From Bog-159 sp963785255 (GTDB taxonomy: Bacteria; Acidobacteriota; Terriglobia; Bryobacterales; Bryobacteraceae): DNA of 64,000 nt. The translations under genes and the position numbers were made by a program. The stretch covers positions 310,001 to 374,000 of the forward strand of contig CAWAUR010000003.1 in NCBI GenBank assembly GCA_963785255.1, written 5' to 3'. The notes beneath the pieces were generated by a model. It was not told the DNA's origin and ran no database searches. It saw only the letters and a list, made by a program, of their open reading frames with translations. Shown in pieces: positions 51,460 through 60,580 of the stretch (positions are counted from its first letter, which is position 1; the number at the start of each line of letters is the position of its first letter).

Positions 51460-53895
51460 TCACTCCTGCCGCAGCGCCGTAATCGGATTGATGCGGATGG
51501 CGCGGCGCGCGGGAATCCAGCAGGCCAGCGCGGCAATCGCCAACATCAGCAGCAGCACCGTCAGCAACGTCAGCGGATCGGTGGGATCGACCCCGTACAA
51601 AATCCCCTCCAGAAAGCGTCCGGCCAACAAAGCCAGCGCCAGTCCCGCCGCGGTTCCCGAGCCGATCAGAATCGCGGCGCGCCGCGCCACGATGGCCAGC
51701 ACCTGGCCCTGGCTCGCGCCGATGGCCATGCGGATACCGATCTCGCGGGTGCGCCGCGAGATGGCGTAGGCCATCACGCCGTAGATACCGGTGGCCGCCA
51801 GGATCAGCGCCAGCAGTCCGAATGCGCCCAGCGCCGACGCGGCCATGCGCGCCGGAAACAGGGGCAGGTCCAGACGATGCACCAGCGTGCCGGTGGCATA
51901 AAGAGGAACCGTGGGGTCCAGATCCTTGACACACTCCTGAATCTGGTGCAGCGCCTGCGCCGAATTCAACTTGGTGCGGGCCACCAGGACTCCGGCAGAC
52001 GCGTACCACATATCCACCGGGCCCCACCAGGCGGCTTGCGCTTTTTCGGAGAGCGAGAAGTATTTCCCATCCTCCGCCACGCCGACGATCTGAATGGGTT
52101 TACCGTCGGGGCTGGTGCGGAAGCGCTTGCCGATAGGATCTTTGCCGTGCATCAACTGATCGACGAAAGCTTTGTTCACAATGGCCACGTGGGGCGAATC
52201 CTGCGTGTCGCGGGCGTCGAACTCGCGGCCTGCCAGCAGCTTGGTTTGCATCGTGCGGAAGTAATCGGGACTAACCGCGAAGTCGTAGGCGCTGGGGGCG
52301 TCCGCGGGTTTGGGTATCGGCTGGCCTTCGATATAAATATCGTCCGATGAAATATTCATGGAAAGTGGCAGCCAGTCGATAAACGCCGCCGATTCCACGC
52401 CCGGGATGGCGCGCACTTTTTCGAGCAGACGCTTTTGAAACTCGCGGCCGCGCGCCTCGTCATAGCCCTGAATGTTGAGGTCGAAGGAAGCGGAGACCAC
52501 GCCTTTCGGGTTGTAGCCGATGGGCGCGTCCAAGGCGCGTTGCAGGCTGCGCACCACCAACACGGAACAGACCAACAATAAGGTGGATAAACCGACCTGC
52601 GCGGCGACCATGTAATCGCGAAGCTGCCAGTGGCGCAGCCGTTCGGAGATGGCTTCGTTCTTGAGCGCGCCCGACAGGTTGGCGCGGGTGGCCTGCAGCG
52701 CGGGCAGCAATCCGAACAGCAGCGTAGTCACCACGGAAACCGCCAGCGCGAACAGAAACACGCGTGCATCCGGCGCGGCGCGGATCACCATGGGGAAATC
52801 TGTGGGCGGATGCCAGGCGGCCAGCGCGTCGCCAATCCAAAGCGAAAGAAACGCGCCACCGGCGCCGCCCAAAACCGCGACCACCAGATTCTCGGTCAAC
52901 AGTTGACGCACCAGCGTGCCGCGCGACGCGCCCACCGCCAGCCTGACCGCGATCTCTTTACGCCGGTCGGCGGCGCGGGCCATCAGGATACTTGCCAGAT
53001 TCGTGCAGGCCACCAGCAGGACCAGGCACGAAACGCCGAACAACGCCGCGGCGAATCCGATGACGGCGCCGCGAATGTAATTGCCCGCCAAACCGGGCGG
53101 CGTCAGCGAGATCTTCATGCCGTCGTCATTCTTCGGATATTCCCGCGCCAGTCCCCGCGCCACGCTGTTGAGCCCGGCCTCGGCGCGCGCCATGGTCACT
53201 CCAGGTTTCAATTGGCCCACGGCGAAAAAGTTGCCGGCATCGCGGTTTTCCAAAAATCCGTTGCCGCCTTCGAGTTCCTTTTGCATCATGGCGGGGAAAT
53301 AGATTTCGGGAGTGAAGAAGAGCTCGGTGCCGAAGAAGCCGGGCGGCGTGACTCCCAGGATGGTGAAGTCCATTCCGTTCATTTTGACGACTCGTCCGAC
53401 GGCGCTGGGATCGCCGCCGAAGCGCTGCTGCCAGCAGGCCCAGGACAGCACCGCCACGGGATGTCCGCCGGGCCGCAAGTCGTCCTCCTGACTAAGCAGA
53501 CGGCCGCGCGCCGCGGTGACGCCCAGCAAATCGAAATAATTGCCCGTTACCAGATAACCCCACAGCCGCTGATTGTGGCCGGGCAAGCCGAGGCTGGCGG
53601 GCACGAAACGGTAGGCCGCCATGCCCGCTAGCACGGTATTGCGGTCGCGCAAATCGCGGTAGTTGGGAAACGAAAGGGTCGGGACAGTGCCGCCGCCCAG
53701 CGTCTCATTGAGGGAGACGATTTCCGATCCATGCGCCACGGGCAACGGGCGCAGCAGCGCCGCGTTAATGATGCTGAAGATGGCGGTGTTGGCGCCGATG
53801 CCCAGAGCCAGGGTTAGAACCGCGACAGCCGTGAAAGCCGGGTTCTGGCGGAGGCGGCGAAATGCCAGGCGAAGGTCGAGTGCAAAGCGATGCAT
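51460..53895 (-). CDS. ADOP-type (MacB-like) ABC transporter permease
   Basis: 811 residues, intact. The N-terminal block FALDLRLAFRRLRQNPAFTAVAVLTLALGIGANTAIFSIINAALLRPLPV is typical of acidobacterial ADOP permeases. A periplasmic MacB-like core domain (about 50-270) and an FtsX-like permease segment (VSCLVLLVACTNLASILMARAADRRKEIAVRLAVGASRGTLVRQLL) follow, then a second copy of both, ending YGVMAYAISRRTREIGIRMAIGA and ARRAIRINPITALRQE. MacB-type machines couple ATP hydrolysis to export or efflux across the periplasm; the ATPase and any adaptor are not adjacent. Confidence 0.9.
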   Translation of the reverse strand: MHRFALDLRLAFRRLRQNPAFTAVAVLTLALGIGANTAIFSIINAALLRPLPVAHGSEIVSLNETLGGGTVPTLSFPNYRDLRDRNTVLAGMAAYRFVPASLGLPGHNQRLWGYLVTGNYFDLLGVTAARGRLLSQEDDLRPGGHPVAVLSWACWQQRFGGDPSAVGRVVKMNGMDFTILGVTPPGFFGTELFFTPEIYFPAMMQKELEGGNGFLENRDAGNFFAVGQLKPGVTMARAEAGLNSVARGLAREYPKNDDGMKISLTPPGLAGNYIRGAVIGFAAALFGVSCLVLLVACTNLASILMARAADRRKEIAVRLAVGASRGTLVRQLLTENLVVAVLGGAGGAFLSLWIGDALAAWHPPTDFPMVIRAAPDARVFLFALAVSVVTTLLFGLLPALQATRANLSGALKNEAISERLRHWQLRDYMVAAQVGLSTLLLVCSVLVVRSLQRALDAPIGYNPKGVVSASFDLNIQGYDEARGREFQKRLLEKVRAIPGVESAAFIDWLPLSMNISSDDIYIEGQPIPKPADAPSAYDFAVSPDYFRTMQTKLLAGREFDARDTQDSPHVAIVNKAFVDQLMHGKDPIGKRFRTSPDGKPIQIVGVAEDGKYFSLSEKAQAAWWGPVDMWYASAGVLVARTKLNSAQALHQIQECVKDLDPTVPLYATGTLVHRLDLPLFPARMAASALGAFGLLALILAATGIYGVMAYAISRRTREIGIRMAIGASQGQVLAIVARRAAILIGSGTAAGLALALLAGRFLEGILYGVDPTDPLTLLTVLLLMLAIAALACWIPARRAIRINPITALRQE

Positions 53896-54028
53896 GTGGG
53901 GCGGACAGCACTTGAACCGCCATCACCGCGGGTGGGAAAGCGGGGAAAACCTGGCTATGGGGTCCGCGGGCCTGTTCGGAAACGGGACTGGCCGTCTCAC
54001 TCGCGGACGGCGGCCTAAAACACAGCCT

Positions 54029-54052
54029 GGACAGGCCAGGAGGCCTGTCCTA
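54029..54052. repeat. family A palindrome
   Basis: GGACAGGCC, AGGA-like loop, GGCCTGTCCTA, directly upstream of the stop codon of the thioredoxin-like gene on the minus strand and downstream of the ADOP start. Confidence 0.8.
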
Positions 54053-54053
54053 C

Positions 54054-54611
54054 TTATGAGCGCGGCTTGTGTGTATTATGGGCGCTCTTTACCGGCTCTT
54101 TCAGCAGCGTATCCAGTTCCCCGCGGATATTTTTCTCCTGCTCCTTGAAGAAATCGTCGCCGCCGTTATATTGCGCGCGGATCACCCGGTTGCGATCGAT
54201 GAAGATCAATTCCGGGACGAAGTTGGGCTTGGCCAGCGATGCCTGCTCGTATTCCATAACCGAGTCGCGGTCGGCCGAACCTACCGGAAACGTGGGACGG
54301 AACTGCGAAATAAAGCCGGGCACAAGTTGCACGGCCTCTGGGTTGAAGGCTGCCGCCAGCACCTGCACGCCGCGCGCGGCATACTCGTTTTGAATGGCGC
54401 TCAAGACTTGCGTGGTGTGCTGGCAGTGCGGGCAAGTGGTGGAGATGAACGCCAACGCCACGACCTTGCCGGAGTACTGGCTCAACAGGGTCACTTGACC
54501 GTTGGGCATCTTGATCGCAAATTCGCCTGCCGGACGCGGCACTTGCTGCCCATACGCCGCCAAACCCGTCAGAAGGAGAAAAAAAGCTGTGAGTGAGTGC
54601 CGAACGCGCAT
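54054..54611 (-). CDS. TlpA/peroxiredoxin-like periplasmic thioredoxin-fold protein
   Basis: 185 residues with a signal peptide (about 1-22). The redox motif CPHC (ISTTCPHCQHTTQVL) sits at the start of the expected helix, with later VPELIFIDRNRVIRAQY as the cis-Pro and final strands. Similar proteins act in disulfide exchange or cytochrome c maturation. There is no partner in the neighbourhood. A TAAACT box lies 6 nt before the ATG. Confidence 0.85.
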   Translation of the reverse strand: MRVRHSLTAFFLLLTGLAAYGQQVPRPAGEFAIKMPNGQVTLLSQYSGKVVALAFISTTCPHCQHTTQVLSAIQNEYAARGVQVLAAAFNPEAVQLVPGFISQFRPTFPVGSADRDSVMEYEQASLAKPNFVPELIFIDRNRVIRAQYNGGDDFFKEQEKNIRGELDTLLKEPVKSAHNTHKPRS

Positions 54612-54617
54612 AATGCC

Positions 54618-54623
54618 AGTTTA
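54618..54623 (-). promoter_or_regulatory. putative -10 box (TAAACT) of the thioredoxin-like gene, leaderless type
   Basis: TAAACT on the minus strand, 6 nt, then the ATG at 54611. No Shine-Dalgarno. Confidence 0.4.
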
Positions 54624-54688
54624 CCCCAAAAAGGCTGTCTTTGGCGCAAGCCGGCGATGGTAACAATCGACAACTCCGCTACTCAGCA

Positions 54689-54729
54689 GGCGGCCTACGA
54701 GGCCGCCGCAGGCAGGGTGCCCGCCCCAC
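54689..54729. repeat. family B palindromic repeat in front of GH20
   Basis: GGCGGCCTACGAGGCCGCC and GCAGGCAGGGTGCCCGCCCCAC. The repeat ends 2 nt before a TATAAT box that may drive the GH20 gene, so it occupies the -35 region. Confidence 0.75.
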
Positions 54730-54731
54730 GA

Positions 54732-54737
54732 TATAAT
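54732..54737 (+). promoter_or_regulatory. putative -10 box (TATAAT) of the GH20 gene
   Basis: Consensus TATAAT 10 nt before the ATG at 54748; the transcript leader would be only a few nucleotides. The -35 position lies inside the family B repeat and shows no consensus. Confidence 0.5.
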
Positions 54738-54747
54738 GGCGGCGCGT

Positions 54748-56631
54748 ATGAAATTCGTTTTCGTTTGTTTCGCCGCCTGGCAGATTGTCTTGGCTGCTGC
54801 GCCGGACTCGCTCGGCTTGATTCCTCAGCCGGTTTCCGTCGAGCGCCAGCCGGGCATGTTCCGATTGCGTCAGGGCATGGCCATCGTGGTCTCGCCCGGC
54901 AGCCCTGAAGCACGTTACGCCGCCGATTATCTGGCGCACGCGCTGGCTCCCGCCACGGGATGGCAACTCAAAACCTCCGAATCGGCGCACGCTTCCGTCC
55001 GCCGCAACGCGATTGTTCTGGCGCTCACGCCGCCACCTCCGCCCGCGTCCGCGCACCCCGAGGGCGCCTATGATCTCACGGTCACGCCGCGCGGCGTCCT
55101 GATCGAATCGCCCACGCCCGCCGGCTTGTTCTATGGCGTCCAAACATTCCTGCAATTGCTGCCTCCGGCGATCGAAAGCGCGAAGCGCGTGGACGCCGCC
55201 TGGAGCGCGCCTTGTGTCCGCATCGCCGACTATCCGCGATTCGCCTGGCGCGGCCTGATGCTCGACGTCAGCCGCCATTTCTTTCCCAAGGACTTTGTCG
55301 AAAGCTACATCGATCGCATGGCCCGCTATAAGATGAATGTGTTTCACTGGCATCTCACCGACGACAACGGTTGGCGCATCGAGATCAAAGGTCTGCCACA
55401 GCTCACGAAAGTAGGCGCGTGGCGCGTGCCGCGTCTCGGTAAGTGGGGCGCGCGGGAAGCGCCGCGCGAAGGCGAAGCCGCTACCGATAGTGGATTCTAC
55501 ACGCAAGACGATATCCGCGAGGTGGTGGCATTCGCCAGACAGCGCTTCGTCACCGTAGTGCCGGAGATCGAAATGCCGGGCCATTCGCTGGCCGCGCTGG
55601 CCGCGTATCCCGAGATCTCCTGCACCGGCGGACCGTTTCAGGTGAACCCCGGCTCCAACTTCTACGAAAAGGTCGACAACGCGTTCTGCCCCGGCAACGA
55701 AAAGACCTTCGAGTTCATCGATAAAGTCTTCACCGAAGTGGCGCCGCTGTTCCCCTCGGAGTTCGTCCACATCGGCGGCGACGAGTGCTTCAAGGGCTTC
55801 TGGAAGACCTGCCCGAAATGCCAGCGCCGCATGGCCGACGAGCACCTGGCCAACGAGGAGGAGTTGCAGAGTTACCTGGTGCGCCGCGCGGAAAAGATTC
55901 TGGAGTCCAAAGGCAAGAAGCTGATCGGTTGGGATGAGATTCTGGAAGGCGGACTGGCTCCCAACGCCGCCGTGATGTCGTGGCGCGGCATGAATGGAGG
56001 CATCGCCGCCGCGAAGATGAACCATCAGGTGGTGATGACGCCCACCAATTTCGTGTATCTGGATTACTATCAGGGCGACCCCTCGCTCGAACCCAGCACG
56101 TTTGGCCGTCTGCTGCTGAGCACCTGCTATCGTTTTGAGCCGGTACCGGAGGGCGTGGAGGCGAAGTATATTCTGGGCGGCCAGGGTAATCTTTGGACCG
56201 AGTCGGTGCCCACCCCCCGGCATGCCGAGTACATGACATGGCCGCGGTCGTTGGCGCTGGCCGAGGTGTTCTGGTCCTCCAAAGCCAGCCGCAACTGGGA
56301 CGATTTCGCCGTGCGGGTGGAGGCGCAGTTCCGGCGCTTGGATGTGGCCGAAGTGAGCTATGCGCGCACCATGTACGACGTTTCAGTGGCTCCCGTGCGC
56401 GACGCTTCCGGCAAGCCCGCCGTTCGCATGAGTACGGAGCTTAATGGCAGCGATATCTACTATACCGTCGATGGCACGAATCCGGATGCGTTCACGCTGA
56501 AATATGCGGGCGAGCCGGTGACGATTCCGGGCGACGCTTGGGTGGTGAAAGCCGTCGCGTATCGGAACGGACAACCCTCGGGCCGGGAACTGACGCTGAC
56601 GGTGAAGGATCTGGTTGCGCGTCTACACTAA
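54748..56631 (+). CDS. GH20 beta-N-acetylhexosaminidase
   Basis: 627 residues from the ATG at 54748; four residues upstream are open to an ATG that would overlap the -10 box. Signal peptide (about 1-18), an N-terminal GH20b domain (about 20-150) and the catalytic TIM barrel (about 155-480) with FHWHLTDDNGWRIEIKG, PEIEMPGHSLAALAAYPE and the catalytic Asp-Glu pair in HIGGDECFKGFW. The C-terminal residues resemble a chitobiase-type cap (SDIYYTVDGTNP). It releases terminal GlcNAc/GalNAc from chitin oligomers or glycans, using the substrate's acetamido group. Confidence 0.93.
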   Translation: MKFVFVCFAAWQIVLAAAPDSLGLIPQPVSVERQPGMFRLRQGMAIVVSPGSPEARYAADYLAHALAPATGWQLKTSESAHASVRRNAIVLALTPPPPPASAHPEGAYDLTVTPRGVLIESPTPAGLFYGVQTFLQLLPPAIESAKRVDAAWSAPCVRIADYPRFAWRGLMLDVSRHFFPKDFVESYIDRMARYKMNVFHWHLTDDNGWRIEIKGLPQLTKVGAWRVPRLGKWGAREAPREGEAATDSGFYTQDDIREVVAFARQRFVTVVPEIEMPGHSLAALAAYPEISCTGGPFQVNPGSNFYEKVDNAFCPGNEKTFEFIDKVFTEVAPLFPSEFVHIGGDECFKGFWKTCPKCQRRMADEHLANEEELQSYLVRRAEKILESKGKKLIGWDEILEGGLAPNAAVMSWRGMNGGIAAAKMNHQVVMTPTNFVYLDYYQGDPSLEPSTFGRLLLSTCYRFEPVPEGVEAKYILGGQGNLWTESVPTPRHAEYMTWPRSLALAEVFWSSKASRNWDDFAVRVEAQFRRLDVAEVSYARTMYDVSVAPVRDASGKPAVRMSTELNGSDIYYTVDGTNPDAFTLKYAGEPVTIPGDAWVVKAVAYRNGQPSGRELTLTVKDLVARLH

Positions 56632-56636
56632 TTCAT

Positions 56637-56690
56637 GTGGGGCAGGCACTCTGCCTGCGGCGGCCTCGTAGGCCGCCAGGAGCCTGCCCT
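56637..56690. repeat. family B palindromic repeat plus a short extension
   Basis: GTGGGGCAGGCA...TGCCTGC then GGCGGCCTCGTAGGCCGCC (56637-56677), followed by AGGAGCCTGCCCTA. It lies between convergent GH20 and regulator genes, probably at the transcript ends. Confidence 0.75.
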
Positions 56691-58056
56691 ATCCTGCACT
56701 TAGTCCGATAAGTCGCAGTAACTCCCGAACCTTGGGCTCCGCGCGCAAACTATCGAAGCGCGGCTCCACGCCCAGCCACATCAGACACACCGCGCGTTCC
56801 GCATGCGCCTGTTCCAGTAACTCCACCGCGCGCTCCCGATCTCCCAAGCCCAGATACACCATGCTTAACCAATAAGGCGAGACACAGCGTCGCTGCGACA
56901 AACCTTCGAGTTCCGCCAGCAACTTCCCCGCCTCATGCGCATTCCCCGCGCAAGCATGCACGTGCGCCAAAGCCGCCAGTATGGCCGGCTGATCTCCCGC
57001 GCACACCCGCGCGTTGCGCAATTCCGAAATGGCATCCTCGGTCAATCCCATCTGCGCATAAGCCAATCCCAATGTATATTGCGCCGCGCCGAATTTAGGC
57101 TCCATTGCCAGCACTTTCCACGACTGCTCCGAAGCGGCCTGAAAATCGCGCGCCACATACAATCCCCAGGCGACGCCCACATTCACCACGGCCGATAATG
57201 GATCGATCTCTTCCGAGCGACGCAATTCCCGCACCGCCTCTTCCGTCTGTCCCAGCGCCGCCAGGTGCGCGCCATAAGCCTGATGCACCATCGGCGAGTT
57301 GAAGCTCAACACCAGCGCCGTAAGATATTCGGCCTCCGCGCCCGCCCAATCCCATTCGAATAACCGCTTCACCGTGGCCAGCGCGGCGTGCGCTTCGCCC
57401 AGATCCTGCCTGGCCTCGAGTGCCCGCAACGCCATCTCTTTCGCGCGTGGATAGAGATCCGCGGCCGGCGCCATACCGAGCGCGGCGGACAAGCAATACG
57501 CATCGGCCAGCCCCGCGTAAGCGAACGCGCATTTGGCATCCTGCGCCAACGCGGCGTTGAAGTGCGCCACGCCCTTGTGCACATCCTCTTCGGTCAACTT
57601 ATTGCAGAAGTATCTGCCCTTCAGGCAATCTTGCGGCGCTTCGGCGGCCGCCGCATTCGAGTGCACCAGTTGAATTCCCGAGTCGCCACGCCCACTGCCG
57701 GCGCCCGCCACTTCTTCCACCGGCACGAGGAATAGATATCCGAGTCCCGTACGCGTTTCGATGTATCGCGCATTTCGCGAAGTGTCGCCCAACGCGCGCC
57801 GCAGCGCATTCACCGCGGTGTTCAGGCTGCGATCGAAACTCACGTGCATGCCCGGCCACAACAGTTGGGCGAGTTCCGTGCGCAATACCAGTTGACCGCG
57901 CCGAAGTACCAGGTACTCGAGAATCTGAAACGGTTTGCGCTGTAGTTTGACGCGGATACCGTGCTTGCGCATCTCGCGATTGTCGAGATCCACCTCAAAG
58001 GGGCCAAAGCGCAACTTGGAGCCGGCGCTTAGGTTTTTTGACGCGGGGAATGACAT
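56689..58056 (-). CDS. winged-helix (OmpR/CadC-type) DNA-binding protein with TPR repeats
   Basis: 455 residues. Residues about 15-110 form an OmpR-type winged helix (LRFGPFEVDLDNREMRKHG, KPFQILEYLVLRRGQLVLRTELAQLLWPGMHVSFDRSLNTAVNALRRALGD, YIETRTGLGYLFLVPV). Residues about 150-450 are TPR-like helical repeats. No receiver domain and no membrane helix, so unlike CadC it is probably cytoplasmic and senses a partner or ligand through the TPRs. This architecture is abundant in acidobacteria. Target genes unknown. Confidence 0.85.
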   Translation of the reverse strand: MSFPASKNLSAGSKLRFGPFEVDLDNREMRKHGIRVKLQRKPFQILEYLVLRRGQLVLRTELAQLLWPGMHVSFDRSLNTAVNALRRALGDTSRNARYIETRTGLGYLFLVPVEEVAGAGSGRGDSGIQLVHSNAAAAEAPQDCLKGRYFCNKLTEEDVHKGVAHFNAALAQDAKCAFAYAGLADAYCLSAALGMAPAADLYPRAKEMALRALEARQDLGEAHAALATVKRLFEWDWAGAEAEYLTALVLSFNSPMVHQAYGAHLAALGQTEEAVRELRRSEEIDPLSAVVNVGVAWGLYVARDFQAASEQSWKVLAMEPKFGAAQYTLGLAYAQMGLTEDAISELRNARVCAGDQPAILAALAHVHACAGNAHEAGKLLAELEGLSQRRCVSPYWLSMVYLGLGDRERAVELLEQAHAERAVCLMWLGVEPRFDSLRAEPKVRELLRLIGLSAG

Positions 58057-58210
58057 GATCGGTTAAACCCTTTCCAATGCGTGAATTCCAGCGATACAAA
58101 CATTTGACGCCCTGCTGATAAACTTCGCCTCTGGTGCGCCCATCTACTGCATAGACGAAGTAACTGCCTCAAAGGGTTCACCCCGCGAGGTTCATTAAAG
58201 GAGAATAACC
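58057..58210. other. upstream region between divergent regulator and secreted-protein genes
   Basis: 154 bp with no obvious repeat. The Shine-Dalgarno of the plus-strand gene is AAAGGAGAA (58198-58206). A promoter could not be located with confidence. Confidence 0.3.
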
Positions 58211-58651
58211 ATGAACAAACGGAAACACTTCGCGATCGCCTTTGCGCTGATCGTTTTGGCGCTGGGCTTCACCACCGTCAACGCCAACGCGCAAACGCTT
58301 AAGGGCACTTTCGAATTGCCCGCGGCTGCGTATTGGGGGGATACGCTGTTGCAGCCCGGCCAATACACCATCTGGATGAGTACGGAGGTGCGCGATCTCG
58401 TGCACACGCCGGTCATCCATCTTAGCGGGGAAGGCGTCAATGTGAACTACCTCGCGGTTGCCAGGCCGGCAGTCGAGTCCGGACGCAACTATCTGGATAT
58501 CGCCAACATCGACGGCACCTATTATATTCGCGCGTTCGATGCCGGTACGATTGGCGAATCTTTTGCCTTTGGCCCGACCAAGAGCGTCAAGAACAAGGCT
58601 CTGCGCGCGAGCGCCGAACCAGTTGCAGCCGTTCCCGTTTCCTCTGAGTAA
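58211..58651 (+). CDS. small secreted protein of unknown function
   Basis: 146 residues with AAAGGAGAA 6 nt before the ATG and a signal peptide (about 1-28, ending NANAQ). The mature part (LKGTFELPAAAYWGDTLLQPGQYTIWMSTE...YYIRAFDAGTIGESFAFGPTK) has regular beta-strand alternation, like many acidobacterial secreted proteins whose fold resembles an Ig or jelly-roll domain. It is divergent from the winged-helix/TPR regulator and could be its target, which is inference. Confidence 0.65.
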   Translation: MNKRKHFAIAFALIVLALGFTTVNANAQTLKGTFELPAAAYWGDTLLQPGQYTIWMSTEVRDLVHTPVIHLSGEGVNVNYLAVARPAVESGRNYLDIANIDGTYYIRAFDAGTIGESFAFGPTKSVKNKALRASAEPVAAVPVSSE

Positions 58652-58721
58652 GCGGGAACTGTCGAGGGCCCGGCCACGTCGCCGGGAAATCCTCTGGGCT
58701 CACCCTCGAAACCTCCTGTGG

Positions 58722-58758
58722 GGCAGACCATCGTCGTTTGTGGTCTGCCGGTCTTTTT
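58722..58758 (+). terminator. rho-independent terminator
   Basis: Stem GGCAGACCA (58722-58730) / TGGTCTGCC (58741-58749) with a 10-nt loop, followed by CGGTCTTTTTG with five consecutive T (58754-58758). The stem is family D, seen also at 4474 and 10505. It lies 71 nt past the secreted-protein stop codon. Confidence 0.75.
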
Positions 58759-58781
58759 GACTCACAGCCGATGACAGGCTC

Positions 58782-59594
58782 TCAGGCTGCCAGAAACGGC
58801 GTCACCACCGAAAGCAGCGCTGAGGACGCCAAGATGTTGTAATGCGTCAAGCCCGGCAGGATCGCCAGCCGCGCGCGAGACATCCCCGACCCATCCCATC
58901 CCGCATCCTTCAGACCGCCGCCCAAGAGCGCGAAAAATTCAACCATGTGCGCGGGACGGATGGCATCGGCATCGCCGAACACCAACAGCGTCGGCGCCGC
59001 GATTCCTGCAACCTCGTTCGACCAGTCGAAATCCTTCCGCAGCAAATCGCCCGCCTTGGTGAGCAGCATGGGCCAATCCGCCGGCCGCGGCGCGATACGC
59101 GCATAGGTCTGATAAATGGGAGTCTGCTTCATCATCTCCGCTGCGCCCGCGCCCATCTGCGCCATACCTGACAAGATTTCCGGATACCATCCGTCGCGCT
59201 TGAAGGTGGTCGAGACGATCGCCAGCTTATCGACCATGCCAGGATATTGAATCGCCATGCGCAGCGCCACGGCCGCGCCGAGGGAGTAGCCCATTACGCC
59301 GGCCTTCGCGATGCCGAGATACTTCACCAGCCCGGCGATATCGTCCGCCATTGCCTCATAACTAAACGGACGGTCGATATCGGCGGTGCGTCCGTGCGCC
59401 TGCAAATCGGCGGCGATCGCTTTGCGGTCACGCGTTAACGCCGGAAGAATTCCCGCGAACATTCCCGTCGAACCCAGTCCGCCATGTAGCAGAATGAGCG
59501 GTTCTCCCGCGCCATGAATTTCGTAATAGAGACTCAATCCGTTCACCGGGGCGTAGCCGGTTTCGGGCGCTGTCGAATTGGTTGCCATTGTCAT
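58782..59594 (-). CDS. alpha/beta-fold hydrolase
   Basis: 270 residues with AAAGGGGAA 8 nt upstream of the ATG. The fold is recognisable: oxyanion-hole HGGLGS near residue 40, nucleophile elbow GYSLG near residue 113, acidic residue in LLVFGDADAIRP and a C-terminal His in ILPGLTHYNI. Hydrolases of this type act on esters, epoxides, peptides or related bonds; the substrate is unknown. No signal peptide. The gene has no close partner. Confidence 0.88.
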   Translation of the reverse strand: MTMATNSTAPETGYAPVNGLSLYYEIHGAGEPLILLHGGLGSTGMFAGILPALTRDRKAIAADLQAHGRTADIDRPFSYEAMADDIAGLVKYLGIAKAGVMGYSLGAAVALRMAIQYPGMVDKLAIVSTTFKRDGWYPEILSGMAQMGAGAAEMMKQTPIYQTYARIAPRPADWPMLLTKAGDLLRKDFDWSNEVAGIAAPTLLVFGDADAIRPAHMVEFFALLGGGLKDAGWDGSGMSRARLAILPGLTHYNILASSALLSVVTPFLAA

Positions 59595-60129
59595 AATCAG
59601 TTTCCCCTTTAGGAAGGCCGTTCACGCGCGCCATGGAATGAGCGCCCGCGCGCTTTGCAGATCTGCGAGGCGGCTCCAATCCCGACGATCGTGCCCTCCG
59701 GAAATCCTGCATTTTACCGTGGCACGTCCAGCCCAAAGACTGGTTTTCGAAACAGAATGCATAATTCGTCCTCCACTGTACGTCGAACGCGGACCACCAA
59801 AATCGACAATGTGGGGCAGGCACCTTGCGTGCGGCGGCCTCGCAGGCCGCCAACACCGCCAACATTGGCGGCATGTGCGTTATTGGGCTCTTTTGTGCGA
59901 TTTTGTGCATGGCGGAAACCTGAATTAATCTACCGAGCAAAGCCAATTCGTTATTTGTAATCAACCACTTTTCTCTCTTCGGACCGGGGTTAGCGGGTGG
60001 AAGATCAGATCGCCCGAGGCACGACGATTCCCCCTCAGTTCCAGAGAAGCATGAGACGCCCTGGCGGCGGCGGACGAAATGCGCCAAACCCTTCATGCGA
60101 CAGACGATATTTTCCGTAAACGAGAGGCA
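59595..60129. other. 535-bp gene-free region with one family B repeat
   Basis: The family B copy at 59811-59851 (GTGGGGCAGGCA, then GGCGGCCTCGCAGGCCGCC) is the only structure I recognise. Open frames here lack ribosome binding sites and any family motif, and one long minus-strand frame is mostly repeat and antisense. The region is moderately AT-richer than the flanks and may be a former gene. Confidence 0.5.
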
Positions 60130-60432
60130 CTACAGTATCTGTGCATCGTTGGAGGCACCGGACCGGGCCGCACTCGACTTCAATTCCTCACGAATGATGC
60201 GTCGCAGCGTGTCCTCAAACCTCGGGGACTTTCCGTCCAGGTATTCCCGAAGCGCAGCGTTGATGAGGGTCTGATAGCCGAATGCGCCTCCCGATTCTTC
60301 AGCCATGCGAAAGAAGCGGTCCACAATATCCTGGTCGAGCCGGATGGTGATCCGGGTCTTGCCCTCGGGCTCAGGCTGGGGCGGAAGAATCCTGCCCCGC
60401 TTGCCCTTGCTGAAATCGTATCGATCTTTCAT
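60130..60432 (-). CDS. BrnA-like antitoxin (orphan)
   Basis: 100 residues from the ATG at 60432. MKDRYDFSKGKRGRILPP followed by GKTRITIRLDQDIVDRFFRMAE and GYQTLINAALREYLDGK is the pattern of BrnA antitoxins: a short N-terminal region, a ribbon-helix-helix DNA-binding domain and a helical end. BrnA normally follows a brnT toxin gene with a small overlap. Here the upstream region is only a family B repeat and the recO gene, so no toxin partner is present. It may be a solitary antitoxin or a regulator of a distant locus. Confidence 0.75.
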   Translation of the reverse strand: MKDRYDFSKGKRGRILPPQPEPEGKTRITIRLDQDIVDRFFRMAEESGGAFGYQTLINAALREYLDGKSPRFEDTLRRIIREELKSSAARSGASNDAQIL

Positions 60433-60493
60433 CCTTTTGTCTGGTACTCCCGGCGCTCGTGGGCTTCGGGCAGGACACGCGGAGAACGTGAAG

Positions 60494-60535
60494 GGCGGCC
60501 TCAAGAGGCCGCCGCAGGCTACGAGCCCGCCCCAC
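60494..60535. repeat. family B palindromic repeat upstream of BrnA and recO
   Basis: GGCGGCCTCAAGAGGCCGCC plus GCAGGCTACGAGCCCGCCCCAC. It lies between the divergent brnA-like and recO genes and may separate their promoters. Confidence 0.75.
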
Positions 60536-60580
60536 AAACAGCAAGCCTAAGCACGATATGCTACTCTGAAACTTCCACGT

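Noticed and set aside
59428..60096. 222-residue minus-strand frame before the alpha/beta hydrolase
   Set aside because: It runs through a family B repeat and the start of the hydrolase in another frame, with no motif or ribosome binding site.
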